NCBI RefSeq assembly: GCF_003609775.1
Contig: NZ_AP018049.1
Coordinates: 124,001 to 188,000, forward strand
Length of the DNA stretch: 64,000 bases
Direction: 5' to 3'
DNA from: Prevotella melaninogenica
GTDB lineage: Bacteria; Bacteroidota; Bacteroidia; Bacteroidales; Bacteroidaceae
Shown: piece after piece, positions 55,587 to 64,000 of the stretch
Layout of the letters: every line of letters starts with the position of its first letter
How positions within the stretch are numbered: the stretch's first letter is position 1
The notes under the pieces: generated by a model
What the model was told of the DNA's origin: nothing
The model's database searches: none
The model's input: the letters and a program-made list of their open reading frames with translations, nothing else
Position numbers and translations under genes: made by a program

Positions 55587-55748
55587 ATGAAGAAGAAGGA
55601 TTATGTAAAGCCTAATGCGCAAGTATTAAGCTTTTATACTGATGATTTTCTGGAAGGTGGATTCCATGTGCAAAGTAATTTGAAGGGTAATCTCGACCCT
55701 GCGGATGATGAAGAAGATCCTGAGGAAACGAACCCAACTGGATTTTAA
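55587..55748 (+). CDS. Small acidic peptide P3, cassette 1
   Basis: 53 residues: MKKKDYVKPNAQVLS, then FYTDDFLEGGFHVQS, then an acidic half with DPADDEEDPEE and the end NPTGF. No signal peptide or membrane segment. It is about 70% identical to P4 at 58712, with the N-terminal 15 residues unchanged. The differences are mostly conservative, which shows it is a real, selected protein. It lies 68 bases before the large lipoprotein gene, behind a common promoter. Related in layout to the peptides at 4913 and 20533. Function unknown. Confidence 0.8.
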   Translation: MKKKDYVKPNAQVLSFYTDDFLEGGFHVQSNLKGNLDPADDEEDPEETNPTGF

Positions 55749-55816
55749 GCATATTATTTTAAATTCAGAATAACTTTCTGGTAGGAAATAAATTATCTAC
55801 ATAAAATAACAAATAT

Positions 55817-58183
55817 ATGAAACATTTTCTTTATTCATGTATTGCTGTTTGTGCATTGCTTTTTGTAGGCTGTACAGACAATGATATGGTAGAGTCTATC
55901 TCTACTGATGACAATCAGCCTGGAATAACTGTGTCTATGTCACTGGAAGGTGATATGGGAAAAACCGCAGCTACTACTCGTGCCATCGGTTACGAAACGG
56001 ATGACAATACAGGTTTTCCAACACCTATTGGTATCTTTGATAAGTCAGGAAACGAGGGGCAGGAGATTGCTGATGGAACTAAGGTTCCTGTACTTCTTAT
56101 CTTTAAGAGTACAGATAGTTCACAGCCTATTACTAAGGTTGTTACAAACTGGACTTATAAGAAGGGTGGTGATTTAACTTTGTTGCCAAGTGAGACCTTT
56201 GAAATGAAGAGTGGTACCGACCTTAGTAAGGGCACATGGTATGTATGTGGTATTCTCGGTGGTGAGATGCTTCCAGGTAATAACCAAGTGAAATTCAATG
56301 GTTTTTCAGAGGGACATGTTGCACGTGATGCTGCAGGTGAAAAAGTAACATGGGGTGCAAATATTCCTTATGTTTTCAGTTGGCGTAAGTTGACAACCAA
56401 TGCTGCTAATAAGACAATTAAGGCAGAGAAGGCTGTTAAATTTAAGCAGTTTGGTACTATCGTACGTCTGAAGGTTACCAATAACACTGACTTTGATTTT
56501 AAGTATAATGGTGTACGAATCATAACAAGTAACATTCTTTGTGGTCAGTTTGACTTAAAGGCTTTTGATGATGAAGATTTGGTTAACTCATCAAGCCTTA
56601 AGGATACAGAGGATAGCGATGTGGCTTCTGCTAAGTCTGCTTCTTTTAAGGAGGCTTTCAAGGCTTTCAAGTTCTATCAGCGTCCATTTGAAGATAGAGC
56701 CGTGTCAGGTGATGATGGGCTTTATAAGAAGAGAAGATACCGTGTACATGGTGAGTATATTGCAGATTATAATGAGGAGAAGTCTGGAATCAAGCTTAAT
56801 ACTGCTCTTTATTATTATGACCATACCTTCTTGCCAAGAACTTCTGGCGACAATTTTGATAAGGTTGCGAAGGGGCAGGAAGCCCCAAGCTATATCTATG
56901 TATGGATGGCACCACAGGAGCAGGCGGTGAAGATTTATGAAGGTAATGAAGAAGGGGTAGGAAACTACTCTGTAAAGAACATTGCTAAGACTCAGTTCTT
57001 GCTGATGGCTGTACCTGATGGTAATGGAACTGTTGGTAAGGTTATTCCAACCTCTATCAATATGCTCCCTGCGTATGGTACGCTTACAAGTTATGTTTCT
57101 GGTGCTAACTATCCTGCTAAGGGTAAGGTTGTGTATAACTTTGCTCCGTTGAGCTACCTTTCTAAGCATGATAACTTTGGTACAGAGGCGGAACTTTCAA
57201 GTGATGAAAACCAAGACGTAGAGCATAGCATTCGTTATACTGCAAGCGAGTTAGAGGATAACATCTCAAATATACCAGCTGGTTTTATGTTTGCTAATCA
57301 TGAATACTGGCGTAGTATTGTCCCACAGGGTTATGGTTTCTCTGGTTTCCGTGGTAATGGTAATCATTATAAGTACTCTATGGGTGTTGTTTCTCCTGTT
57401 AAACTTCCAGGTTGGAGCGATACAAAACTTGCGTTCCATAGCTCTTCTAAGGGAGTAAATGTAGATGGTAAGATTGTTGCTTATATGATAGGTATGTCTA
57501 AAAAGCCTGATTATATTAGCAATGATGGTGAAGGACAAGCATATCAAGGTTACGCAAAACAGCCTTCTACCCGAGTAAATTCTGGTCTTGAAGGTTCTAT
57601 GTCTTGGGTTACCAATAATGATTATCGTTATGTGATGCGTTGGGAAGATATAGATGGTAATGCTGTTCTTACACAGCGTTATCTTGGTCCTCGCTTTGTA
57701 CTTGATATGGATGATATTGCCAATGAAGACTTTTGGGCGGCTCCAAGTAATAATAATGTTACTTATCCTGCAGATGTTAAGCGTATTATTCCACTCGGAG
57801 GTGGTTACACGTTTAGTGTTGCTAAATCAAAATCAACAGGTAAAAAGTTACAGTATTGGCATTTAGTTAATAAGGGGGTTAGTGCACAGTATTGGACACC
57901 AGATGACGCTTTCCCTACTGGACGTTATGCGATGAGAAGTCCAGTTACTCATAATGGCTATATTCTTGATAGAGATAAGAATGTTCCTAAGCAGGCTGTA
58001 GGTTTTAGAATGCCAGACTTATCTGGTGAAACTTCCAGTTTCTTCTATTATCTGTTTAGAGGCGTGTCTGGCTCTCAGCATATTAATAAGGAGGATATAG
58101 AAGGCGATGGTGGTAAGTATATTCAGAACCTCATTATGGCAGCGCCTGTTCGTTTGTGGAAGACAACTCCATACGCAGACTAA
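55817..58183 (+). CDS. Fimbrillin-like surface lipoprotein, cassette 1
   Basis: 788 residues. Lipobox LFVGC (Cys19), then an acidic linker with TTRAIGYETDD (Arg near residue 54). In fimbrillins of Porphyromonas, the lipid-bearing propeptide is cut after such an arginine before polymerisation. The N-terminal ~230 residues have a fimbrillin-like beta pattern (VPVLLIFKS...TYKKGGDLTLLPS...GTWYVCGILGG). The C-terminal half is long and unassigned, ending TPYAD. It is a paralogue of the protein at 58951-61317: strongly similar in the N-terminal half and at RYVMRWED...QRYLGPRFVLDMDDI, but divergent at about 300-340 and 660-760. Likely an exported surface or fimbria-related protein; exact role unknown. 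Confidence 0.75.
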   Translation: MKHFLYSCIAVCALLFVGCTDNDMVESISTDDNQPGITVSMSLEGDMGKTAATTRAIGYETDDNTGFPTPIGIFDKSGNEGQEIADGTKVPVLLIFKSTDSSQPITKVVTNWTYKKGGDLTLLPSETFEMKSGTDLSKGTWYVCGILGGEMLPGNNQVKFNGFSEGHVARDAAGEKVTWGANIPYVFSWRKLTTNAANKTIKAEKAVKFKQFGTIVRLKVTNNTDFDFKYNGVRIITSNILCGQFDLKAFDDEDLVNSSSLKDTEDSDVASAKSASFKEAFKAFKFYQRPFEDRAVSGDDGLYKKRRYRVHGEYIADYNEEKSGIKLNTALYYYDHTFLPRTSGDNFDKVAKGQEAPSYIYVWMAPQEQAVKIYEGNEEGVGNYSVKNIAKTQFLLMAVPDGNGTVGKVIPTSINMLPAYGTLTSYVSGANYPAKGKVVYNFAPLSYLSKHDNFGTEAELSSDENQDVEHSIRYTASELEDNISNIPAGFMFANHEYWRSIVPQGYGFSGFRGNGNHYKYSMGVVSPVKLPGWSDTKLAFHSSSKGVNVDGKIVAYMIGMSKKPDYISNDGEGQAYQGYAKQPSTRVNSGLEGSMSWVTNNDYRYVMRWEDIDGNAVLTQRYLGPRFVLDMDDIANEDFWAAPSNNNVTYPADVKRIIPLGGGYTFSVAKSKSTGKKLQYWHLVNKGVSAQYWTPDDAFPTGRYAMRSPVTHNGYILDRDKNVPKQAVGFRMPDLSGETSSFFYYLFRGVSGSQHINKEDIEGDGGKYIQNLIMAAPVRLWKTTPYAD

Positions 58184-58202
58184 AAGAATATATTAGATAT
58201 TT

Positions 58203-58247
58203 AAAAAACCACAATCTCGATTACATATAGGGATTGTGGTTTTTTAT
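58203..58247 (+). terminator. Terminator, cassette 1
   Basis: AAAAAACCACAATC pairs with GATTGTGGTTTTTT around TCGATTACATATAGG. Confidence 0.8.
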
Positions 58248-58278
58248 TGTTTTGTACTTAAATTCTATTTCTCTTTAT

Positions 58279-58332
58279 TCCAATTTGGTTATTAGAGCCT
58301 AAACATATTGCAGTCCAATGACCCATTGGGGA
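58279..58332. repeat. Family D element, copy 3 (short)
   Basis: CCAATTTGGTTATTAGAGCC and, inverted, GTCCAATGACCCATTGGGGA enclose only about 15 bases (TAAACATATTGCA). This is a shortened form of the element at 55141 and 61743. The rest of the 528-base gap before cassette 2 is AT-rich with the promoter of P4. Confidence 0.55.
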
Positions 58333-58569
58333 TTATTGTTCTTTTATGTAGTTTTTGATGTGTTTTTATTTTATAGTTCTATGTGCTAAAACCATTGCGT
58401 TTACTCAGGATTTTAATAATAATCGCCATATTTTTTGTCAACAAAACATGGAAGTATCTGGCAAATTAGAGCCTTTGGAAATTGAAAAACAAAAACCTTA
58501 ATTTATAAATTTGTTGTTAAAAATATAAAAATAAAACCTGTAAGTGTGTGATTTCAAAATATTTATACG

Positions 58570-58577
58570 TAATTTTG
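58570..58577 (+). promoter_or_regulatory. -7 box, cassette 2
   Basis: TAATTTTG in the context TATACGTAATTTTGCAC, matching cassette 1. After it, both leaders share TCAA-(G/A)-TGACTTG. Confidence 0.55.
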
Positions 58578-58711
58578 CACAAAATTTAATAAATGTATTC
58601 AAAGTGACTTGACGAATAACAAGTTCTCAACAGGTATCTTTAAGACAATTCTCTATCAATAGGAATACACTTAGCCGACGATATTATTTAATTTCTATAT
58701 TACAAAGGTTT

Positions 58712-58873
58712 ATGAAGAAGAAGGATTACGTAAAGCCTAATGCACAGGTATTGAGTCTTTACACAGACGAGTTTATGGAGGGTGGCTTCCATGCACAAAG
58801 TGATATAAAGGGTAGTCTTACTCCAGGTGATGATGAGAGAGATCCAGAGGAGGATCATCCAACAGCATTTTAA
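58712..58873 (+). CDS. Small acidic peptide P4, cassette 2
   Basis: 53 residues, the paralogue of P3 with the same first 15 residues. Then LYTDEFMEGGFHAQS, a second half with TPGDDERDPEE and the end HPTAF. Same length with no gaps, which indicates constraint over the whole peptide. It is 77 bases before its large lipoprotein gene, in the same order as cassette 1. Function unknown. Confidence 0.8.
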   Translation: MKKKDYVKPNAQVLSLYTDEFMEGGFHAQSDIKGSLTPGDDERDPEEDHPTAF

Positions 58874-58950
58874 GTTTAAGAAAGTTATTTAAGGAAATTT
58901 GAAAACAAACCTGTAGGGAATAATTACCTACATAACGAAAACAAAAATAA

Positions 58951-61317
58951 ATGAAAAAACTATTTTATTCATTCATCGCTGTTTTTGCATTGCTTTTCAC
59001 TGGCTGTGCAGACAAGGATGTTGTTGAGGCTATCTCAAATGGTGATAACCAGCCGGGTGTCACAGTGTCTATGTCAATGGAGGGTGATATGGGTCAGACT
59101 GCTGCTACTCGTGCTATTGGTTACGAAACTGATGATAATACTGGTTTTCCAACTCCTGTTGGTATTTTCGACAAAGGTACGTCTGAAGGCAAAGAAATTG
59201 CTGATGGTACTAAGGTAGATGTGCTTCTTATCTTTAAAAGTTCAGATGACTCTCAGCCTGTAACAAAGGTTGTTACTAAGTGGACCTATAAGAAGGGTGG
59301 TCACTTGACTTTGTTGCCAAGTGAAAAATTTGAGATGGCAGCGGGTACTGATCTTAGCAAGGGTACATGGTATGTATGTGGTATCTTAGGAGGTGAGATG
59401 CTTCCTGGTAACAATCAGGTAAAGTTCAATGGTTTCTCTGAAGGACATACAGCTCGTAACAGTGCAGGTGAGAAAGTGCAGTGGGGTGCAAATATTCCTT
59501 ATATCTTCAGTTGGCGTAAGTTGACAACCAATGCTGCAAACAAGACTATTAAGGCTGAGAAGGATGTTAAATTCAAGCAGTTTGGTTCTATTGTACGTTT
59601 GAAAGTTACCAATAAGACTGGTTTCGATTTCATGTATAATGGTGTTCGTATCATCACAAGTAATATTCTTTGCGGTCAGTTCGACCTGAAGAGTTTTGAT
59701 GATGTTGCGACTTCAGACCTTAAGGATACAGAGGATGGCGATATAGCTTCTGCTAAGACAGAAAGTTACAAGAATGCTTTTAAGGCATTTAAGTTCTATC
59801 AGCGTCCATTGGATGATACTGCTATTGAGAATGGCCTTAAAAACACCAATCGTTTCCGTCTTCATGGTACATATGTTAAGGATTACGCAGCTGAAAAGGC
59901 TGGAGCTCTTAATACTGCCCTTACTTATTACGATCATATCTTCTTGAAGAAGCAATCTGGTGATAATTTTGATAATGTTCCAAATGGTCAGGAGGCTCCA
60001 AGCTATATCTATGTTTGGATGGCACCACAGCAGCAGGCAGTGAAGATATATGAGAAGAAAGAAGGAGTTGGAAACCCTGTAGAGACAAAAAAGATCTCTA
60101 AGACACAGTTCTTGTTGATGGCAGTGCCAACTGAGACAAGTGCTGGTAATAAGATTGTTCCAACTTCTATTAATATGCTTCCTGCGTATGGTACACTTGC
60201 AGACTATGTTTCAGGTGCAAACTATCCTGCAAAGGGTAATGTTGTATACAACTTCTCTCCATTGAGCTATATTGCTAAGCATAACAACTTTGGTACAGAG
60301 GCTGAGTTATCAAATGTCGCTACTCAAGATGCTGCACATACAGAGACATATTCATATAGTGAGATAGAGAGTAACGTTAATAATTCTGCAAAGGTTCCTT
60401 CAGGCTTCACGTTTGCACATCATGAATATTGGCGTAGTATTCTTCCACAATTCTATGGATTCTCTGGTTTCCGTAATAACGGAACTGAATATAACTGTTC
60501 TATGGGCATAGTATCACCAGCAAGATTACCAGGTTGGAATGAAACGAAGCTTGTATACCAATCTTACTCTAAGGGTGTAAGAGATGATCAAGGAAACCTA
60601 ATAGCTTATATGATTGGTTTGTCAAAGCAACCAAGCTATATAAGCAATACAGGTGAAGGACAAGCTTACCAAGGTTATGCCAAGAACCCTCTAACAAGAG
60701 CAAGTTCTGGTGCTTTCGAATCAGCACCATGGATTCAAAATAATGACTATCGTTATGTTATGCGTTGGGAAGACAAGAATGGTAATGCAATCCTTAAACA
60801 GCGTTATCTTGGTCCACGCTTTGTTCTTGATATGGATGACATTGCTAATGAAGATTTCTGGGCAGCACCAAAGAATTATGATGTAACTTATCCTGCCGAT
60901 GTAGAACGTATCGTTCCTTATACAGGTATATATGATGTTGCAACAACTAAAGACCCTTCAAAACCTGCCAGTTCAAAAGAAGGACAGACATGGTGGTACT
61001 TTAATACAAACACTGTTGGTAAGTGTGCACAATATTGGACACCAGATGACGCTCCTGTTGGTGGACGTTATGCAACACAATCTCCTAGTGGTGGTGCAAT
61101 GCAAGATAATGCCCACCAAGCACCAAAGTTGTCTGTAACATTTAGATATTCAGTTGTTGCCGATGATGTAAGTGGATTCTTCAACTGTTATCTTTACACA
61201 CGTACGCCATTAAATCAGAATGAAAAGAAGCCTTATGTAAATGACTCACGATTTGTTGAAAATCTCATTATGAAGGCACCTGTACGTCTTTGGAAGAAAA
61301 CTCCATACGCTGACTAA
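58951..61317 (+). CDS. Fimbrillin-like surface lipoprotein, cassette 2
   Basis: 788 residues, the same length as the cassette 1 protein. Lipobox LFTGC (Cys19), TRAIGYETDD after a slightly shorter linker, then the shared fimbrillin-like N-terminal domain. The C-terminal region is conserved at HHEYWRSILPQFYGFSGFR, YRYVMRWEDKNG and the end APVRLWKKTPYAD, and variable between about 660 and 760. The pair of paralogues may be expressed together or as alternatives, giving surface variation. Same open questions on function as its paralogue. Confidence 0.75.
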   Translation: MKKLFYSFIAVFALLFTGCADKDVVEAISNGDNQPGVTVSMSMEGDMGQTAATRAIGYETDDNTGFPTPVGIFDKGTSEGKEIADGTKVDVLLIFKSSDDSQPVTKVVTKWTYKKGGHLTLLPSEKFEMAAGTDLSKGTWYVCGILGGEMLPGNNQVKFNGFSEGHTARNSAGEKVQWGANIPYIFSWRKLTTNAANKTIKAEKDVKFKQFGSIVRLKVTNKTGFDFMYNGVRIITSNILCGQFDLKSFDDVATSDLKDTEDGDIASAKTESYKNAFKAFKFYQRPLDDTAIENGLKNTNRFRLHGTYVKDYAAEKAGALNTALTYYDHIFLKKQSGDNFDNVPNGQEAPSYIYVWMAPQQQAVKIYEKKEGVGNPVETKKISKTQFLLMAVPTETSAGNKIVPTSINMLPAYGTLADYVSGANYPAKGNVVYNFSPLSYIAKHNNFGTEAELSNVATQDAAHTETYSYSEIESNVNNSAKVPSGFTFAHHEYWRSILPQFYGFSGFRNNGTEYNCSMGIVSPARLPGWNETKLVYQSYSKGVRDDQGNLIAYMIGLSKQPSYISNTGEGQAYQGYAKNPLTRASSGAFESAPWIQNNDYRYVMRWEDKNGNAILKQRYLGPRFVLDMDDIANEDFWAAPKNYDVTYPADVERIVPYTGIYDVATTKDPSKPASSKEGQTWWYFNTNTVGKCAQYWTPDDAPVGGRYATQSPSGGAMQDNAHQAPKLSVTFRYSVVADDVSGFFNCYLYTRTPLNQNEKKPYVNDSRFVENLIMKAPVRLWKKTPYAD

Positions 61318-61350
61318 TTCGCTAACATTAGAATTATCTATAATATCAAG

Positions 61351-61388
61351 TATCTGTGGTATCCGAAAGGGTATCACAGATATTTTTT
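61351..61388 (+). terminator. Terminator, cassette 2
   Basis: TATCTGTGGTATCC pairs with GGGTATCACAGATA (one mismatch) around GAAA, then TTTTTTAT. Confidence 0.8.
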
Positions 61389-61406
61389 ATGTGGGTTTTT
61401 AGTCGG

Positions 61407-61487
61407 TGTGTTGACCCTCCGCACATATCGTGCTGTTGGTTAGCACGAGTGGTGCGAAGGCTTAGCACGAGTGGTGCGGAGGGTTAA
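61407..61487. repeat. GC-rich repeat family C, copy 3
   Basis: CCCTCCGCACATATCG, then two units of TTAGCACGAGTGGTGCG, then GAGGGTTAA. Same building blocks as 26007-26083 and 39731-39791 in another arrangement. Confidence 0.6.
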
Positions 61488-61675
61488 AGACCTTGTAATT
61501 TGTAGGTGAGAAAGATTCAATCAGTTGTTAGAAGCGAGTTATACTGCCACAAGTATCGTCAGTCTGTTTTATTAGGAGGCTGGGGAAGTTGTTAATCTAA
61601 GGAATAGATGGAGCCAAAGACGTTTCGTAACTATCTATCGTCATTTCTTTACACGCATAATAACGCCTTTATTAC

Positions 61676-61706
61676 TTGCAAATATAAAAGAAAGGATGTA
61701 TCTTTG
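61676..61706 (+). promoter_or_regulatory. Promoter of the GH32 gene
   Basis: TTG (61676-61678), a 20-base spacer and TATCTTTG (61699-61706). The 260-base leader that follows contains a complete family D element. Confidence 0.65.
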
Positions 61707-61742
61707 TTGCGGTAACTCGGGTGCAACCATTGTGCGGTATTT

Positions 61743-61942
61743 AACCCAAATCGGTCATTAGATCCTAAACATATTTTGTTTTTATTATCGGCAGATTGGT
61801 TGTCTTTAGGGCGCAGGCGTAGCGGGCTGCGTCAAGTTAGGAAGACAGACAAGATACCGAAAATAAAATAAAAGATGTTAGGAAATAATGCCATAGTAAT
61901 AAGAACGAGATATATTGTGGTCTAATGACCGATTGGGGTTTA
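61743..61942. repeat. Family D element, copy 4, with nested repeat E
   Basis: Left arm AACCCAAATCGGTCATTAGA and right arm TCTAATGACCGATTGGGGTT are nearly perfect inverted repeats 200 bases apart. Compared with 55141-55236 it holds an extra ~95 bases (about 61771-61866). Inside these, 61773-61838 is the inverted copy of repeat E from 24714-24779. It lies between the GH32 promoter and start codon, so it is transcribed and may fold. Confidence 0.65.
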
Positions 61943-61969
61943 ATGAGAACGCCATAACTAAAAATAACT

Positions 61970-63874
61970 ATGAACAAAAGAAATTCTTTCCTTTATGCAG
62001 CCTTGACAGCTCTATCCGTATCGTCTACGGCACAGACAATGGACATCACACGTGCAGGCGACACGACGATTGTGAAGATAGTAAAGTCGCCAAAGTATCT
62101 TCTCCTTCCGATTGAAGAGGGGAAAGACGAGGCGCAGGTGATTCTCGACAATGGCAAGAAGACGGACACGTGGATGGATGTAAGATTAGCACAAGGGAAG
62201 ACGGACTATTATGTGCCTTTCAAACTCAATAAGGGTAAGACTTCTGTTGTTAAGATTCTCAACTTAAAGGAGGATGCTTTGACCTTGAAGAAAGGACAGA
62301 TGAAACTCTCTGATGTTTGGGATGTGACCAATACCGATTTTTATCGTCCTTCTTATCATCATACTCCTTCTTATGGATGGATGAACGACCCTGTTGGTAT
62401 GTTTTATAAAGATGGGATCTACCACCTCTGTTATCAGTACAACCCCTACGGCTCTATGTGGGGAAATATGCATTGGGGACACGCTATAAGTCACAATCTT
62501 ATTTATTGGAAAGAGGTAGAACCGACGATTTATCGTGACCCTATGGGGCATATTTTCTCTGGTAGTACGGTAATAGATAAGAAGGGTACGGCAGGTTATG
62601 GTAAGAATGCGATTATCTCCCTTTATACATCCGATAGCAAGGAGAATGCACAAACGCAATGTATGGCTTATAGCACCGATGGCGGTTATACGTTCCATAA
62701 GTATGAGAAGAATCCAGTTTTGAAGCCTTTTGATGGTGTGAAGGATTTCCGAGACCCAAAGGTCTTCTGGTATGAGCCACTTCAGAAGTGGTATATGATA
62801 GTTTCTGCCGATAAAGAAATGCGCTTCTATTCGTCGCCAAACTTGAAAGAATGGACCTATGTAAGTGCTTTCGGTGCAGGTTATGGTGCACAACCTAACC
62901 AGTTTGAATGTCCCGATTTCTTCGAACTTCCCGTTGATGGTAACCCGAATAAGAAGAAATGGGTGATGATTGTGAATATCAATCCTGGCTGTCTCTTTGG
63001 TGGTAGTGCTACGGAGTATTTCGTTGGTGACTTCGATGGAACGAACTTCACCTGCGATAGCGACCCTTCTGTGGCTAAGTTCCTCGACTATGGCAAGGAC
63101 CATTACGCCACTGTTACCTTCTCAGGCGTTAAAGACCGTGTGTTGGGTATTGCGTGGATGAGCAACTGGCAGTATGCTAACGTTACTCCTATTCGCCAAT
63201 ATCGTGGTGCGAACACGCTTCCACGTGAGTTGAAACTCTTCACAGGTAAAGATGGTCAAATTTATATGTCTTCTAATGTTGTGTCAGAAGTAGTCTTGCT
63301 AAGAAGGAAGTATAAGCGCTTACCTAACCTGCTTATTGCTAACGAACGGGACGCAAAGAATGTATCAGTTAGCAAAGAGAATGCTTTTGAATTAGAGATG
63401 GATGTAACACCGAATAAGGCAGCTAAGACAGGAATTGTTCTTTATAATGATAAGGGAGAGAAGGTAGATATCTACTTTGATTTAAAGGCAGGACGACTTG
63501 TTATGGATCGTACGGAGAGTGGAAAGGTTCAGTTTGGTGAGAAGTCAGAACCACATAAGATTGAAACTGACTATGATGAGCGTGAAGAACAGAAGGCTTT
63601 AGGTCCGATGCGTAAGCTGAACGCCATTAATTATAAGAACGACTTTGCACTCGGAACATGGGCACCGTTAAGCCTCTGCGACTCCGACACCTATCACTTG
63701 AACATCTTTGTTGATAAGTGTTCAATAGAAATCTTTGTCAATGGTGGGCGTATCTCAATGACCAATCTTGTCTTCCCGACGCAGCCTTACACATCTGTTA
63801 AGTTCTATTCAGATGGCAATAGAACTGCTTTCAGAAACATAAAGGTGAATGAATTAGGCTTGATAAAACCTTAG
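61970..63874 (+). CDS. GH32 fructan hydrolase (levanase/inulinase type) with DUF4980 N-terminal domain
   Basis: 634 residues. Signal peptide (1-22, ending STA), a DUF4980-like N-terminal domain (about 25-120: SPKYLLLPIEEGKDEAQV...VRLAQGKTDYYVPF), then a five-bladed GH32 propeller and a C-terminal beta-sandwich. Catalytic residues are in place: D140 (WMNDPVGM, nucleophile), D262 (FRDPKVFW, transition-state stabiliser) and E313 (FECPDFF, acid/base). It should cleave beta-fructans such as levan or inulin, or sucrose, outside the inner membrane; plaque streptococci supply levan. Whether it is endo- or exo-acting cannot be told. Confidence 0.93.
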   Translation: MNKRNSFLYAALTALSVSSTAQTMDITRAGDTTIVKIVKSPKYLLLPIEEGKDEAQVILDNGKKTDTWMDVRLAQGKTDYYVPFKLNKGKTSVVKILNLKEDALTLKKGQMKLSDVWDVTNTDFYRPSYHHTPSYGWMNDPVGMFYKDGIYHLCYQYNPYGSMWGNMHWGHAISHNLIYWKEVEPTIYRDPMGHIFSGSTVIDKKGTAGYGKNAIISLYTSDSKENAQTQCMAYSTDGGYTFHKYEKNPVLKPFDGVKDFRDPKVFWYEPLQKWYMIVSADKEMRFYSSPNLKEWTYVSAFGAGYGAQPNQFECPDFFELPVDGNPNKKKWVMIVNINPGCLFGGSATEYFVGDFDGTNFTCDSDPSVAKFLDYGKDHYATVTFSGVKDRVLGIAWMSNWQYANVTPIRQYRGANTLPRELKLFTGKDGQIYMSSNVVSEVVLLRRKYKRLPNLLIANERDAKNVSVSKENAFELEMDVTPNKAAKTGIVLYNDKGEKVDIYFDLKAGRLVMDRTESGKVQFGEKSEPHKIETDYDEREEQKALGPMRKLNAINYKNDFALGTWAPLSLCDSDTYHLNIFVDKCSIEIFVNGGRISMTNLVFPTQPYTSVKFYSDGNRTAFRNIKVNELGLIKP

Positions 63875-64000
63875 GCGTTCGTTAATTGTTGCTTATCCGT
63901 GCTTGAGTAGAGATCGTGATGGGTTTTGCCAGCGATGGATTCGGTCAAGTGGGTGCTGTTGTCGTAATGGCAGTGGGCGTGCTCTACCTCTTTTCTTACA
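63875..64000. other. Window edge downstream of GH32, undetermined
   Basis: Two readings stay open to the edge. On the plus strand, an ATG in ATCGTGATGGGTTTTGCC gives a hydrophobic start (GFASDGFGQVGAVVVMAVGV), which could begin a sugar transporter. On the minus strand, a 42-codon frame would end at 63871, overlapping the GH32 stop. Neither can be supported without more sequence. Confidence 0.2.

Noticed and set aside
62264..63103. 279-codon minus-strand frame opposite GH32
   Set aside because: Shadow of a gene with all GH32 catalytic motifs in order.
63871..64000. Minus-strand frame convergent with GH32 at the window edge
   Set aside because: Only 42 codons visible, histidine-rich, and a plus-strand frame is also open; cannot be decided.

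Overview
The window looks like chromosomal DNA of an oral Prevotella (Bacteroidota). The evidence is promoters of the Bacteroidota type (TTG, 19-20 bp, TAnnTTTG), a type IX secretion pair (porU-porV) next to ispF, BspA-type leucine-rich repeat proteins, SusB/SusR-like proteins, an S46 dipeptidyl-peptidase, and secreted glycosidases of families GH16, GH66, GH97 and GH32. The species is inferred, not proven; a P. melaninogenica/P. histicola-like organism would fit.

Layout. 1-7 kb: 3' part of a GH16-like secreted enzyme, pnp, then a small acidic peptide gene followed by a 612-residue lipoprotein. 8.2-20.5 kb: a BspA-like gene split by a ~10 kb integrative mobilizable element (about 8799-18880; Tn4555-like in content). 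The element carries a tyrosine integrase, excisionase-like HTH genes, an AAA ATPase, a primase-like protein, a frameshifted MobV relaxase, the class A beta-lactamase gene cfxA and an Abi_2 remnant. 20.5-24.2 kb: a second small acidic peptide gene overlapping the BspA stop codon, then a BspA-repeat/GH66 dextranase-like fusion. 25-33 kb: two small lipoproteins, then a SusB-like GH97 alpha-glucosidase between two SusR-like membrane regulators. 34-44 kb: SpmA/SpmB-like protein, flippase, DPP7-type peptidase, DEAD-box helicase, and a thioredoxin-fold lipoprotein without a CxxC. 44-54 kb (minus strand): ispF, porV, porU, a FAH-family enzyme, and the rplM-rpsI-rpsB-tsf translation genes. 54-64 kb: a lactonase-family beta-propeller, two tandem copies of a [53-residue acidic peptide + 788-residue fimbrillin-like lipoprotein] cassette, and a GH32 fructanase.

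How it fits together. The glycosidases would attack dextran, fructan, alpha-glucan and beta-glucan, which are substrates of dental plaque. Three of the large secreted proteins end in a similar short C-terminal motif, and PorU/PorV in the same window belong to the system that removes such signals and anchors cargo. Small acidic peptides starting MK[KR]..Y[ILV].P sit directly next to four surface-protein genes and are the best candidate here for an undescribed system.

The intergenic DNA is unusually rich in dispersed repeats. I find a ~300-450 bp composite repeat (four copies), a hairpin repeat present with it or alone, a GC-rich palindrome (three copies), a MITE-like inverted-repeat element (three or four copies, one with a nested insert), and short C/G-rich palindromes beside gene ends. 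No tRNA, rRNA or CRISPR array was recognised.
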